Shown: piece after piece, positions 1-10,859 of the stretch
How the letters are laid out: each line of letters starts with the position of its first letter
Position numbering within the stretch: position 1 is the stretch's first letter
Assembly (NCBI GenBank): GCA_038501195.1
Contig: JBBPUQ010000004.1
Span: 4,602,001 to 4,666,000, forward strand
Origin: Nemania diffusa
Taxonomy: Eukaryota > Ascomycota > Sordariomycetes > Xylariales > Xylariaceae
Direction: 5' to 3'
DNA: 64,000 bases
The notes under the pieces: generated by a model
What the model saw: the letters and a program-made list of their open reading frames with translations, nothing else
Databases searched by the model: none
What the model was told of the DNA's origin: nothing
Program-made: the position numbers and the translations under genes

Positions 1-1016
1 TTATTATCTAAAACTGCCTTGTCAAGTTATTGATCCTGCGTCACTTTGGCAAATCCGGAGAGAAGGATACAGTTTAGCGGAGTAATATATTATATTGCAA
101 CCTTTTGTTCAGTTTCCTCCATAACGTGGTGCCCATTGTCAAAAGGTAAAAAGATAATATGCGTAAACCGCACGAAACCTCTGAGTGATTGCTACGCTTT
201 AATCGATTATTAAGTAAAGGAGGATGTTAATAGGTGGGTGCGGGACCTAAAACGAAAGAAAGACACAAAGGCAAAAAGGGGGACCAGTAACCTGTTAGAG
301 AGTAGGTATACTAGCGGCAGGAAAAATACGTTAGATACAGCAGATTTACAGATCTAGTACAGCCGTTTTTTCCCTTTGTATAAATTGTCCGTAACGGATT
401 AAAAGCGGCGAGTGCTCTAAGCCTAATCTATATGTTTGGATTTCGCAAGCTACCTAACCGCCACATTTTTAAGGTTGTTTGCCCTTAATTAACTATAACT
501 TCGTGCATATCATACTAGTTTCAACAGAGCAAAAAAGGTAATTTCAAGGTAAAGAGTGTTATAGATCACAATTATTCATCGTCTATCTATATACCTAGGT
601 AGTTTATTCCCACGACCTAGTATCAAACGAGTGCAGTCCCGAAGCGAATATTTCGTTGCCTATTACATGTTCTCTAGATACAAAAAGCCAGCGACCAGAG
701 TCCTATGTCTAAACCACTGGCTCTACCTGCCGACATTATATTTTCTGCGCAAATGTGCGTCATCTCACTTTTCCTTGTAGCCTCCCCCATGGGTATCAAT
801 TCGTCTCCACTCTCCTTATAAATCTGCACAAGGGCGCCGCGTGCATCCTCTGCATCGACCCTCAGGTCGGTATTTGCTGTTTAATTTGCACCATGGCCTC
901 GTAGGCCTCGGGGTCATGATGGAAAGGAGCATGTCCTAAAATCCCCCTATATATCTGTTGCATGTTTCTATACCTGAATCACGTAGATAGCGTTAGATGT
1001 CATAGTCCTAGTAGAC
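1..1016. other. Intergenic, no gene seen
   Basis: This stretch lies downstream of the aspartic protease gene, which reads on the minus strand. No long open frame or recognisable protein segment is visible on either strand, and there are many stop codons in all frames. It probably holds the 3' untranslated region of the protease near its right end. Confidence 0.6.
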
Positions 1017-2668
1017 TTAGACAACCATTGCTACTGTCGAGAGCAACGATACAAGTAGTGCGATAGAGCACTTAGCATCAAGCTTGCCTCCGGATGAGTG
1101 CGTAGATGAAGGCGATGGGCTTTGTTGGGCACTACCGGCTGTCGGACGTTCTATAGCCGAGGTCGTCATTGATGGTGTTTCGTATCCGTTCAGTCCTGAT
1201 GAAGTATCTGTCGGAGTAGCACTCGTCGAAGCTGAACCTGTCGATACAGTAGCAGCAGATGTTGCCGTAGGAGTAGTAGTCATCGTGGTGCTTGGCTCAG
1301 TAGTTTTTTCGACTGCTTTGGCGGCGAAGCCTATTATTTGTTAGTCGCGATGTCAGGGACTGAAAAGCTATTTGAGCCAGTGGTTGGCAAGACTTACCAA
1401 TTCGCCCATTGTCCACGTCGAAGATACTGTAGACGTTCTTTAAGAACACGTCTCCAAGTAACCATCCGCCGGGAACATACTCCACGCCATAAATGTTACC
1501 CGTGCAGACACCATTGCTGTCAGGCGCAGACACAAAATCTTTGGAAGACACGCTCCAGCTCTGTCCTGAAAAGGCAAACGCTACTTTGCTGTCGGTATCA
1601 CAAGGGATGGTGTAGGTCGACCCGTCTTTCGAGGCAGAACCAGGTATTAGGTTATACATGACCTTGACATCTTCAGGGGGTCCAAACACAAAACTTGTGC
1701 CAGTATCGATGTAAGCCGACCTCCCCGTGATCCCAGCTGACTCGCCGCCGACCGTGATGTCGTCCATGGCAATCGTCCAAGCACTATCCGACTTAACCGA
1801 CGAATACGTGACATCCCCTGTATACTTGGATGGATCTAGCGCGCCGAAGACGATTTCCCCGTCATTTATGCCATCTGAGCTCCTCGACAGGCTTACGCCA
1901 AACATGTTCGAATCGATCAACTTGGCATTCTTGACGGCGCTTAGCCAAGTGTCGTCGCTGGTTGCTAGGCCCAGGATACCGTCAAATGGAAACTGCGTGA
2001 ATTGGTCTGACGTGGTGTTAGCAACCCCAAAAGGTAGGGTTACCGAGAGCCCTGCTAGACTCAAGCTGTCCTGGACTACATGGCCGCGAACAGAGCCAGT
2101 ACCATATTCCACAGAATAGGTCTCGCCAGTGTCGTTGTATGTTTTCGAATCGTCAGGCCCAAAGGTATTATGCATGAGGCATGATTTCGATGTGCAGGTC
2201 GATCCCATAACCCAAGTTGTGCTTGCACCTGTGTCGAGAAGCATATATAGCTTCTTACCTTCAGATCCAAGCTGAACTTCGGCAAAGTATGAGTAGTCGG
2301 CTCCATCTTGGTCGATGCCAGCGCTGTTTTTGAAGGTTGACTCTTGGGCCTTAACAATCTTATATCCAGAAAGTCTCTCAACGGCTCTAATGCCTTGACC
2401 CGCACTCCTGGGGGCTCGAGGGATAGTAGCGACTTTTAAATTACTAGACTGTATCGGATCAAAGGTTAGCGACAGTCTATTACACGACAATGCTTAGAAC
2501 ACTCACGGGAACGGCCTTTTTGACTAGCCTGAATGTGACGAACCCCTTTGCGGTTGAGTCGACGGCTTGACTCCTGGTATCATGTTGACTCGTCGACGCA
2601 CCTAGCGCCAACGCACATATGCTTGTGGTCCATAATGAAAGCTGAAGAAAGACGAAGACGAAATGCAT
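1017..2668 (-). CDS. GPI-anchored-type pepsin-like aspartic protease
   Basis: Predicted secreted A1-family aspartic endopeptidase of 508 residues in three exons (2668-2507, 2448-1398, 1330-1017); introns of 58 and 67 nt keep the frame. An N-terminal hydrophobic segment (MHFVFVFLQLSLWTTSICA) looks like a signal peptide. Both catalytic motifs are present: DTGAST (Asp about 126) and DTGTSF (Asp about 302), with the flap tyrosine in EYGTGSV. After the protease domain comes a Ser/Thr-rich tail of about 100 residues that ends in small residues (SSGGK) and a hydrophobic stretch (SIALLVSLLSTVAMVV), the layout of a GPI-attachment signal. This matches fungal yapsin/OpsB-like enzymes of the cell surface. 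Start chosen at the only ATG that gives a signal peptide. Family assignment is firm; the GPI anchor is inferred from the tail. Confidence 0.9.
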
Positions 2669-5600
2669 CTTGATATACCCAACACCAAAGCAACTTCCTC
2701 TTTCTCAAAACACCCCCCTACTCGGCAACTGTCGGTGGATCAAGTTCGGTTCAACACGCGTAGCAAGAACCTATCGTCTGAAGCGAGAGCACACAGTAGG
2801 TTCGTAAGCGATCGATCGTTTGTTTCACGCTGTCGATATTCAAGCATGTATATATGTATATAGCAGGCGACCGAGTGCCAGACTCCAAGTCTTGAAGTTA
2901 TGCGATGAAGCCGTGGGTCGTCATTGGATACACTGGAAACGAGAGAGCAGCCTTTTCAGCTACGAAGGTCGTTTCGTCGAGAATAGCACAGGCGAAAGGG
3001 AAAAAGCGAGAGAGAATTTCGCGAACGAATGCGACGACCGTGCAAGGAATGCAGGGTCTTGATGGGTTGACTGAGAGAGAGAATCCAGCAACCAATATAT
3101 AGCGAACTTGAATTCCAAGACAGGCGCTGCGGCTGTTTGAGACAAAGAGATCAGGTATATAAGCCACTTTCTATCTTGGGGTTGGTGGCAAAAAAGAACG
3201 AGTGAGCACCGAGATACCAAAAAAGGAAAGCCAATTGCAGAGAGAAAACGACGTATTAGTTGATAGTTATTAGTATGAAGACATTAGTGAGGACCAACAC
3301 CAACAACGACAATGGCTCGCTCGGGAGTGAGGGAGGGAGGGATGGGATGGCGGCGTGGAGAGAAGGTGGAGAGATGGGGATACTTCGTTGGTAAATGGTG
3401 GATGTACTCTGTATGTTTGAATCGCGCGTGTGGAGAGCCGGCCGAGAACGACTCAGAGGCTCATATCATGGCATCCTCGACTCATTTCGGACCCGGTTTA
3501 ACGGTATTAACCAGTATTCTGTACATTATTACACCATTGCCTACACTAGACTACATAATGCATGGTACCTACCTCCTGTCTGCTACTAGATAAATAGAGA
3601 GATAGCGTACAGTACAGCAGATAGATGGTACATTACCACCACCTTTAACAGCTAACCTCTCAGCCAGCCAGACAAAGTACTTACCGACGGTTACTGTGTT
3701 TGGTCTGAACCCCTGTATCTCGACGGCGAAACGAGCGACGGCGAGCTTGGCAAGCCTGCATCTTCTGTCCAGAAGATAGTGAAAATACGCCCGACTTTCC
3801 CCTTGTGGCCGTAGCTGGCCTCGTCTACCGGGGCACTGGTGGGGGCGGTTTTTGTGGCCGGTGCTCCCGCAGGATTGCTTGCAGCTGGGGAAAGCTCCTC
3901 GACCTCATTGATCAATTGCTGGTCAATTGCTGGTCTAGCCCCGACCACAAGATCGGTGAGGCGCCGCCATTGGCTGTGACCCCAATTCCACAGTCTACTT
4001 AGCAGGGACTTTGCCTGTCCGTCTCACACATTCTCGTGACCTCGTACTCGATAAGTACAGCACTGTAGAGCACCGAACTAACATGCAGCCCACGACCGTC
4101 GCAATCTGCCGGACCACTTGATCCCCCCGGCCTCTGTAGATCTTATGATTAGCTGGGTATTATTCTGTACTGCGTCTGTGCACTTGCATCGATGCTCGAA
4201 GCCATATTTAGAGGGCACAAGATAACGATTATTCGTTGTGGGATTGGCAGGTATCTGAAAATAAAACGTCTTTGATATTAAAAAAGCATCAGTGGCAGGG
4301 CAAAGCTGTGGCTGAGGTATGTGTTTGCAAGATGTATGTATAGAGGCCGTTCAACACACCAGGCGGGCGGTTATTCAGTCTTCCGTGAGTCAAGCAAACG
4401 CGGCTGCGCCTTGCTACCTGGCAGATACGATATTTACTCGCGCGTGCTTCAGTGCTGTATGTTTGTATGTATTACCTGCCTTTTACATTTATCCCTCACA
4501 TGACTTTTCTACTTATAGTGTGCAGCACAATCCGTATTTTACGTCACGGTATGACGCTGCCGCATACCTCGCTCCTCTCCTGGCATGCGTCTAGAAGAAT
4601 AGACGCCCCACAAGTAACGCAGTGCCTAGCGCGTCTAACTTACAAGACATAACGAGGTAGAAGGTTGATCCCGTGACGCTTCAAAATAATAATTATATGG
4701 TCGTAGATATGTAGTTCCTTAAATTTTGGCGACGTTTCAACTTGCTAAATTATACTGGTCGGTATCTATCACAAATACCAGGTTGATTTAACTCTGTGTT
4801 GATCTATCACTAGCGGCTGTTCAGTTCAGGGGTAAAAACAGGGGTGCTCTCCACGCTCGTCGCTCTCATTATGTATATGTACGTTACTATAAGTACAAGG
4901 GTATAAACCTTGAGTGCTTGAGTGGATTATTTTAGCTCTTTCTAGTGGGTATACGTACATAGCATTCTCACAACTACGTTACTGGAGGGTATACTACCTA
5001 TCTACGCACAGGTACTATGAATAAGTGACGTCGCGTAAAGCTGCCATTGGGCTCGCTCTCGTTTGATCAGAGAATACGTGTTTGATCTCTCAACTCGCAT
5101 AGGCTGTCGTTTCCGCAGTCTCACAAGATACCATCGCGGACTCGTAACTCCGTATGACAAGCAAGCCATCAGCAGGATATTTTGGGTATCATGAACACGT
5201 AATGCGGATTGCATAGAGGCGGGGGAGACACCGTCCTTTTGATTAGGTAAACGAATCGCTCTGACGACCGAGCTGCCCGTAGGGTGTATATTTGGAAGAG
5301 AAACAAGCACTACGACTTCGGGTACCAGCATTTGTCCAATCTGCCCAGTGTTTCAAATGTGAGGACTGGCGTTCTGCCACCCTCTGCAGTTGATCGCTCT
5401 GATATGACAGTAGGTAGCAATACTACGTGTATACTGCCGGAATGCAACATTGCTGGGGACGATGGATAGGAATAATAATTGCGTTCCGTTCAAAGCGGCT
5501 GCTTTGCACATAGGTAGGCGATGGGTGGACTCCCCTCGGTATCTTCCTAGCCTATCAGCGTTACAGTTCAAATCAGCCGCGTACATGGTGCAGATATACT

Positions 5601-5836
5601 CCAGTTAGTTGCTTAGGCATATCAAGGCATTAGCGGTATCGCTGCGGGAAGCATACTACATACGCGGACGGCATCGGGTAACGGGGCCTAGTATTCTTGT
5701 CAAATTTTTGTTTCCGTGCTGAAACTTTTAGTCTAGCCGCGGATGCCCGGGGAACGAGTGTTTCAGTGCCTCCTCCGGAAGCCGAACCACTGACTCGTGG
5801 TAATGTACACCAACGTGAATCAGATTCTTGACAGGT
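2669..5836. other. Intergenic region, mostly without coding signal
   Basis: This region of about 3.2 kb separates the protease start from the prenyltransferase-repeat gene. The first few hundred bases should hold the protease promoter and leader. Apart from the doubtful minus-strand fragment at about 3,680-4,020, no protein family is recognisable. Small open frames such as the 91-codon one at 4319-4594 have no domain or codon pattern that would support a gene. Confidence 0.5.
3680..4020 (-). other. Possible coding fragment, unidentified
   Basis: On the minus strand one frame stays open for about 110 codons (from about 4020 to 3691) and reads with protein-like composition (KSLLSRLWNWGHSQWRRL near the start, then an Ala/Pro/Thr-rich stretch). 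A second frame close to its end reads LAKLAVARFAVEIQGF and runs up to a GTAAGT donor at about 3681. A possible acceptor (GATGCAG) precedes the second piece, so the two could be exons of one small gene. No start codon, complete frame or family could be established. It may be a gene relic or chance. Confidence 0.25.
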
Positions 5837-6868
5837 CTACGGCGTGGTGGGTGGCGGGAGGTGTGGTCCTGATTCAAGCCACTTTGGCGCACCATATTTA
5901 AGGCACCATTGCCGAGCCCTGTCCGTAATTATCCACTGAAGACTGCTATGTGGCGTTCTAGCAGAGAGACTGGTGCTCGTGGTGATGAAACGCCTGAAGT
6001 ACTGCTCGTTGACAGGTTCTCTTGCTATGATCGTGCGCAAGAATACCCAAACCGACTCATTCATCCAGCGGAATGACTCGGTCATAGAGAGGGCGTCCTC
6101 AAGGACGGATGAACAGACCAATCCTCGGCTCTCCTCATCCTGAATCTTAGCGATACAGTCAGATAGAAATGCCCACCCCGAAATATCGGAATGATTCCTC
6201 AAACAAAACGCTTTCACGTCAACAGCTATTGTAGCCGCCACACCTGAGTCATGGTCTATCAAAAATCGGGCATGCTGCCATGCTAAGTAGTTACGAGGAT
6301 GACGTTCGCCAGCAACCATGACCACATTTTGGATATCATCCTGGATATCACAGGGGATGCCTAAAGACCAACATGTAGTGACAAGCCAACGGCGATGTGA
6401 CCACAGAGTCGGTGACTTCGTATGGCGATGCAATCTGGCTGTGAGCAACGTATCAACAAACTGCTGCTCCCTCCTCAGGGCAGCCTCATGTGGATTGCCG
6501 GAGACCAGGAGAGCACGTTTCCGTGTATTAGCAGCCGTCAGGTGCTCTGGGTCCATCAGCAAAAGTATAGGAGTTGCAGCCACAACATCATCGGTGATCG
6601 TTTGGCCTGCATCGTGAAGGTGTTTATGGAGTATCTGGCGAGCAACGAAGAAGGCCTGTACGAGCCTGAGCTTGGGAATTGCCACAGCATTTCCGTCTTG
6701 TAGGAAGCTGACTCCCGGTTCGAGCTGATGGCTTTGCCCCAGAAACTCGATCTCTAGCAAGCCAGATTCCGGTAAATTCGCGAATAATCTTGACAGATCA
6801 TTATATGCTGGTCTTGGATCCTCTGATTTTAATTTAGCCACTATATCCTTGTCTAGCGATCTGGACAT
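5837..6868 (-). CDS. Protein prenyltransferase alpha-subunit repeat protein (PTAR1-like)
   Basis: Intronless gene for 343 residues. The visible signature is a run of protein prenyltransferase alpha-subunit (PPTA) repeats: LTAANTRKRALL, then SPTLWSHRRWLV, then RNYLAWQHARFL, each with the helix-turn-helix Asn/Trp/Arg pattern of farnesyl and geranylgeranyl transferase alpha chains. The protein is too divergent to be the main RAM2 or BET4 alpha subunit and is closer in layout to PTAR1-like proteins, some of which assist Rab geranylgeranylation; that role here is inference. The open frame extends 23 codons upstream to 6937 without an ATG, so the first methionine (MSRSLDKD) is taken as the start. 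It is divergent with GET1, about 690 bp away. Confidence 0.8.
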   Translation of the reverse strand: MSRSLDKDIVAKLKSEDPRPAYNDLSRLFANLPESGLLEIEFLGQSHQLEPGVSFLQDGNAVAIPKLRLVQAFFVARQILHKHLHDAGQTITDDVVAATPILLLMDPEHLTAANTRKRALLVSGNPHEAALRREQQFVDTLLTARLHRHTKSPTLWSHRRWLVTTCWSLGIPCDIQDDIQNVVMVAGERHPRNYLAWQHARFLIDHDSGVAATIAVDVKAFCLRNHSDISGWAFLSDCIAKIQDEESRGLVCSSVLEDALSMTESFRWMNESVWVFLRTIIAREPVNEQYFRRFITTSTSLSARTPHSSLQWIITDRARQWCLKYGAPKWLESGPHLPPPTTP

Positions 6869-7562
6869 GTTGGATTTTAGAAATGGCGGGTTAGGTGAGC
6901 TGCATGGAGTGAAATATCTAAGAGGAAAGCTCAACAATGCTGCGGCTTCTATTCCATCTTTGCTCAGACGTTACCGATCGCTAAAAGGTCCAGTACTGTA
7001 GCTCAGTACCACATACCTACCTGGTATTAGGTAGGTAGAAAGCATATTTAGCTTCACCTACATTGGTGCTTGGTGGGGCCAAATCCCTCTATCAATCTAT
7101 TATACAGCAACGACAACATTAAAAGAATTAAATAAAATATAATAAAATATTCTTTTCAACTGCATATATAACAACTCTAATTACATTTAAATAGCTCAAC
7201 TATTTAGCACACTTCTATAATATATATTGAAACGTCTGTTTATAAATAAAAAATAGCGACCCTGCCGTGTAACCTAAGCCTAATTAAGCTTTATACTAAC
7301 TTTGTTCGGTTTAGCCCAAAAGGTCTAGGCTAGATTGGGCGAGTACATTGGGCTAGAAATAGGTTCAAAGTGTTAAGTTGTGTATGCGTATTGACCAAAA
7401 TACATAATCAACGTGTAACCTTATCAGATAGACCCACTATGATGTACCTAGAACAGGCCACACACCAAAGTTCGCTTCATTCACGGCCTCATCCATCCTG
7501 TAAGCCCAACTCGCTCGCCGCGGCGCCTTCTTTCCTGCGCGAGAGCAAGATCCACGGAGAAA
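6869..7562. promoter_or_regulatory. Shared divergent promoter region with AT-rich core
   Basis: This interval lies between two divergently transcribed genes (the prenyltransferase-repeat gene on the minus strand and GET1 on the plus strand), so it should hold both promoters. From about 7,090 to 7,330 it is strikingly AT-rich with many TpA dinucleotides (AATAAAATATAATAAAATAT is an example). A TAGGTAGGTAG repeat lies at about 7,030. No specific factor site was identified. Confidence 0.5.
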
Positions 7563-8380
7563 ATGCCGTCCTTGCTTCTTGTCGTTCTCCTGGTCGAGGT
7601 GACTGTCCACCTTGTGAACACCATCGGGGCCGCAACGATCAACAACCTCGTGCGTTAGAAGAGACAACCCAAAACGTCATATTACTCAGCTAACCGAGTT
7701 CATCCAGCTATGGAATATTTACCTCGCCTTACCAACACAAGTTTCGAAAGAAGCCACCGAAAAGAACAGGCTACAGAAAGAATATCTAGCGATCCGACGG
7801 GATCTAAATGCTACGAGCAGTCAGGACCGGTTCGCCAAGTGGGCGAAGCTCCGGCGACAACATGACAAACAGCTGCAGGAGCTCGAGAAAATGAGTCAGT
7901 ATCTAACATAAGGTCAACTGGCCTCAGCAAAGAAAGACATTTGCTAACGGTGGTCTTTTACGTCTAATAGAAGCATCATACGAAGCCTCGAAAGCCAAGT
8001 TCGACCGCACCGCCGGAATTATACGCTGGTGTGCTACGTCCGGAGTCAAATTTATACTACCTTGGATCTACGGAAAGGAGCCGATGTTCTGGCTACCAAA
8101 TGGCTGGTTTCCATATTACGTCGAGTGGATCCTTTCGTTTCCCCGAGCGCCTCTCGGCAGCATAAGCATAGTATCGTGGCAAACGGCATGCGCGGCAGCA
8201 GTGTTACTTTTTAGCGACGCCATTATCACGACGTTCGCATTTGCAGTTGGGGCTAAACCAGCGCAGAAACAGCCTGCAACGCCTACAACTGGAGAAAAGG
8301 GACCAACACCAGCTTCGGCGCAAGGGAATAGCGAGAAGGAAGAGAGAAGGATAGGGTCACATACAAATATGGAGAAATAA
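7563..8380 (+). CDS. GET1: Get1, tail-anchored protein insertion receptor subunit
   Basis: Three exons (7563-7649, 7708-7894, 7971-8380) encode 227 residues. Get1 forms with Get2 the ER receptor for Get3 and inserts tail-anchored proteins into the ER membrane. Diagnostic segments are the N-terminal transmembrane helix followed by [14 protein letters not shown] across the first splice junction, a cytosolic coiled coil (about residues 35-92; [15 protein letters not shown]) and the strongly conserved [20 protein letters not shown] leading into PRAPLGS. Two further membrane segments follow, then a polar C-terminal tail of about 40 residues. Introns are 58 and 76 nt; the first has a CTAAC branch site just before the acceptor. 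Length agrees with the family. Identification is secure. Confidence 0.93.
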
Positions 8381-9099
8381 GCGAGTATGAGGCATGTCTC
8401 TCATCTATTTTGACGCAGAGTTCATCATGGCACGAAGGCTAGCACTCTGTAACACGATTGAGATGACTCTTGGCAGAGTACTTGGGGTTGATCTAGGCAT
8501 GCTTTTTGACTCTAGCGACCACCGAGAAAAAAGGTCGCGAAAGCTTCGAAAGTGCCAGGAATAGGATTACAATCTTACCTGTATCGGTGCCACGCATGGC
8601 ATGCGGTTGGATTAAAGGAATAGCCAACGAAGCTGATAGCTTGTAAAGCTGTCGCTCTGGACAGATGCTGCAAATAGCTACACATGCAAAGTTTAGACTA
8701 TGCATACATACAATAAACAGCTCACATTGTTGAATACGGATGTTTGTGATGTGTAAAGAAGAGGGAAAGACGACCAAGTTAAAATATCGAGAGAATTTAT
8801 GAAGAAAATCACAGTGGATACAGCCAGGGCTGTATCGAGCCAATTAAGGAACGCGTCGCTAGTACCCTAGCGCCCCATTTTATAGTGCCCAGCAGTCTTA
8901 GCGCCGCCGTTGGTGGGGTTCACCTCTGGAACCTAGACAGATAGGTACCTTACCGATGACGAGGCTGAGAACAGTTGACATCTGGCCTCCCTCTCAACAA
9001 ACAAGCCATTCTTTCGACGTAAAAGAAACAAAGGGACGGAGCATAACCTTTACTCGCACAACACAGCAGTATGATATAGCACGAATAGAAGAATCCACA
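8381..9099. other. Intergenic region between two plus-strand genes
   Basis: It holds the GET1 3' end and the leader of the membrane-protein gene at 9100. A 116-codon minus-strand frame (8493-8843) is open, but nothing in its sequence resembles a known protein. No RNA gene or repeat was seen. Confidence 0.5.
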
Positions 9100-10278
9100 A
9101 TGGTTTCCATTTCATGGGGGACGTAAGTGAACCATTTGCTCTATCTACCTTTCTAATTCAAATCAAATCACCTCTTCGATTTAGATACCAGACTGACTTA
9201 CACGGCATACAGTATAAAGTCCCTCCTCATATTTTTCGGCCCTATTCTGCTGCCTAAAGCAATAGGATACTACCAGAGTCTCCGCGCCTCCTCCAAAGCC
9301 GCCAACCAACCGATCCGCCCCCTCCCCGCGTCCGGCGTCCGCGCGCTCTCGATCCTCTGCACCATCTCCCTCGTGCTCCTACTCCTCGCCCTCCCGCCCT
9401 TCGCGCCGGAGAACCTCTTCCGCCTCACCTCCTCGCGCCTGCAGATCCCCACCGACGTGCTCTTCAACCGCCTGACCTCCCTGCGGCCGAACAACGCCCT
9501 GACGCAGAGCGACGGCGCCCTGCGCGCAAAGTTCGTCAACCTCGAGTCCCGCCTGCTGTACCTGCAGTACGGTCCGGACGTCCTGGCCTCGTGCCCCTTC
9601 TGCATCTCGGACGAGCCCAAGACGTACCTCTACTACGCGCTCCCGGCCCTCGCGGCCCCGCACCTCCTCAACCTCATCGCTCTCAGCCTCGCGACCTCGG
9701 GCGCCGTCGCTGGCCCCGAGGCGGCCCGCTGGCGGCGCACTGCGGCTATGGCGAGCGCGGTGGTGGCGGGCCTCGATGCTTGGAGCGTGAGCACGTATAA
9801 TTACGGCGCGAACGCGCGCGCGGCACGCCTGGTGGATCTCGAGATGTTCTTCTGGACCGCCCGCGCGCTGCGCCTAGCCGCGCTCGGGCTGCTCGACCTC
9901 GGCGTTGCGGCCCTTATCTACGTCTCGGCGACCAACCGCCTGTTCGCGGCGCCGCCGGACGCCGCGGCGCGCGTCGACGCGGTCACGCGCCAACTGCTCG
10001 CCACCAAGAGCCGCCTCAGCGCCGTCGGCATTGTCAAGAACACGAACTTGCGCGACGAGGACCTGCGCGCGCGTACTGCTGCTTACTGGATGCACGAGGG
10101 CCGTCTCATGCGAGAGGTTATGGAGGATCGCGAGGTTGTCGAGGGTGTGAACGATGCGCTGTCCAACCGCATCAATATCCAGGACATCTCGCGGGATGCT
10201 GAGAATTATGCCCTCAACATGTTACCGCAGCCTGTACCACAGCCTCAGCCGCCTGCGCCCGAATCTGCCGTTGGATGA
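9100..10278 (+). CDS. Conserved fungal multi-pass membrane protein, unknown function
   Basis: Two exons (9100-9122 and 9213-10278) encode 362 residues; the first exon is only 23 nt and ends in a consensus GTAAGT donor. The N-terminus reads MVSISWGTIKSLLIFFGPIL, and at least five hydrophobic stretches can be picked out (about residues 8-25, 46-68, 140-165, 172-190 and 222-242). The C-terminal third is polar and predicted helical, ending in a Pro/Gln-rich tail. I recall similar proteins in many Pezizomycotina without an assigned function. The coding sequence is much more GC-rich than its surroundings, with C or G at most third positions. Gene model confident, function unknown. Confidence 0.75.
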
Positions 10279-10859
10279 GCATTTGTATCCTGGTGGAGAT
10301 GTTTATATGCGATGTTTATAGCCTTGGGCATGCATTAGGCCAGTTTGGCTTCTATGCTAGATACTTACTATCAATACATATTGTGACCGTTTAATATGAC
10401 TCTAATATGTATGAAAGCTCATTATGCCAAGTTTTAGAATCACACGAATAAAAAAGGATCTCTCAAGGGTGTCCCAGGTACGCGGAATGTCTATAGATGT
10501 TACAACACTGTTGTCAACACAACTAGGCTCGACTCGGCTAGGATGTGAAATCAAGACCGGCGCAATTCGACGAGAGCGACGGCCTGACCGGCAAACAGTG
10601 TGAGCTGTTGATGCCAGAGCAAAAGGTTAAGAACTGAACAGAAAGATCCAGAATAAAATACAACAGATCGTAAAAGCCCGATACCCTAATCTCCCAGTGA
10701 TGTCCCCTTGGCCCGGTTGCCGTGAAACGCCATAATGAATGCTTTGCTGTTTTGTAATCTGTACATCGTAGCTTGGTATGCTGAAGGCACAGACAGAGGT
10801 GCTTGGTCAAATGAGTGGGTAAAAAAACAAGGCAATCGAGTATGATGTATAACGTCTGT
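10279..10859. other. Intergenic between convergent genes
   Basis: It contains the 3' ends of the membrane-protein gene (plus) and of RUD3 (minus). It is moderately AT-rich. A 109-codon minus-strand frame (10538-10867) overlaps the RUD3 stop and shows no family resemblance, so it was not called. Confidence 0.5.
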
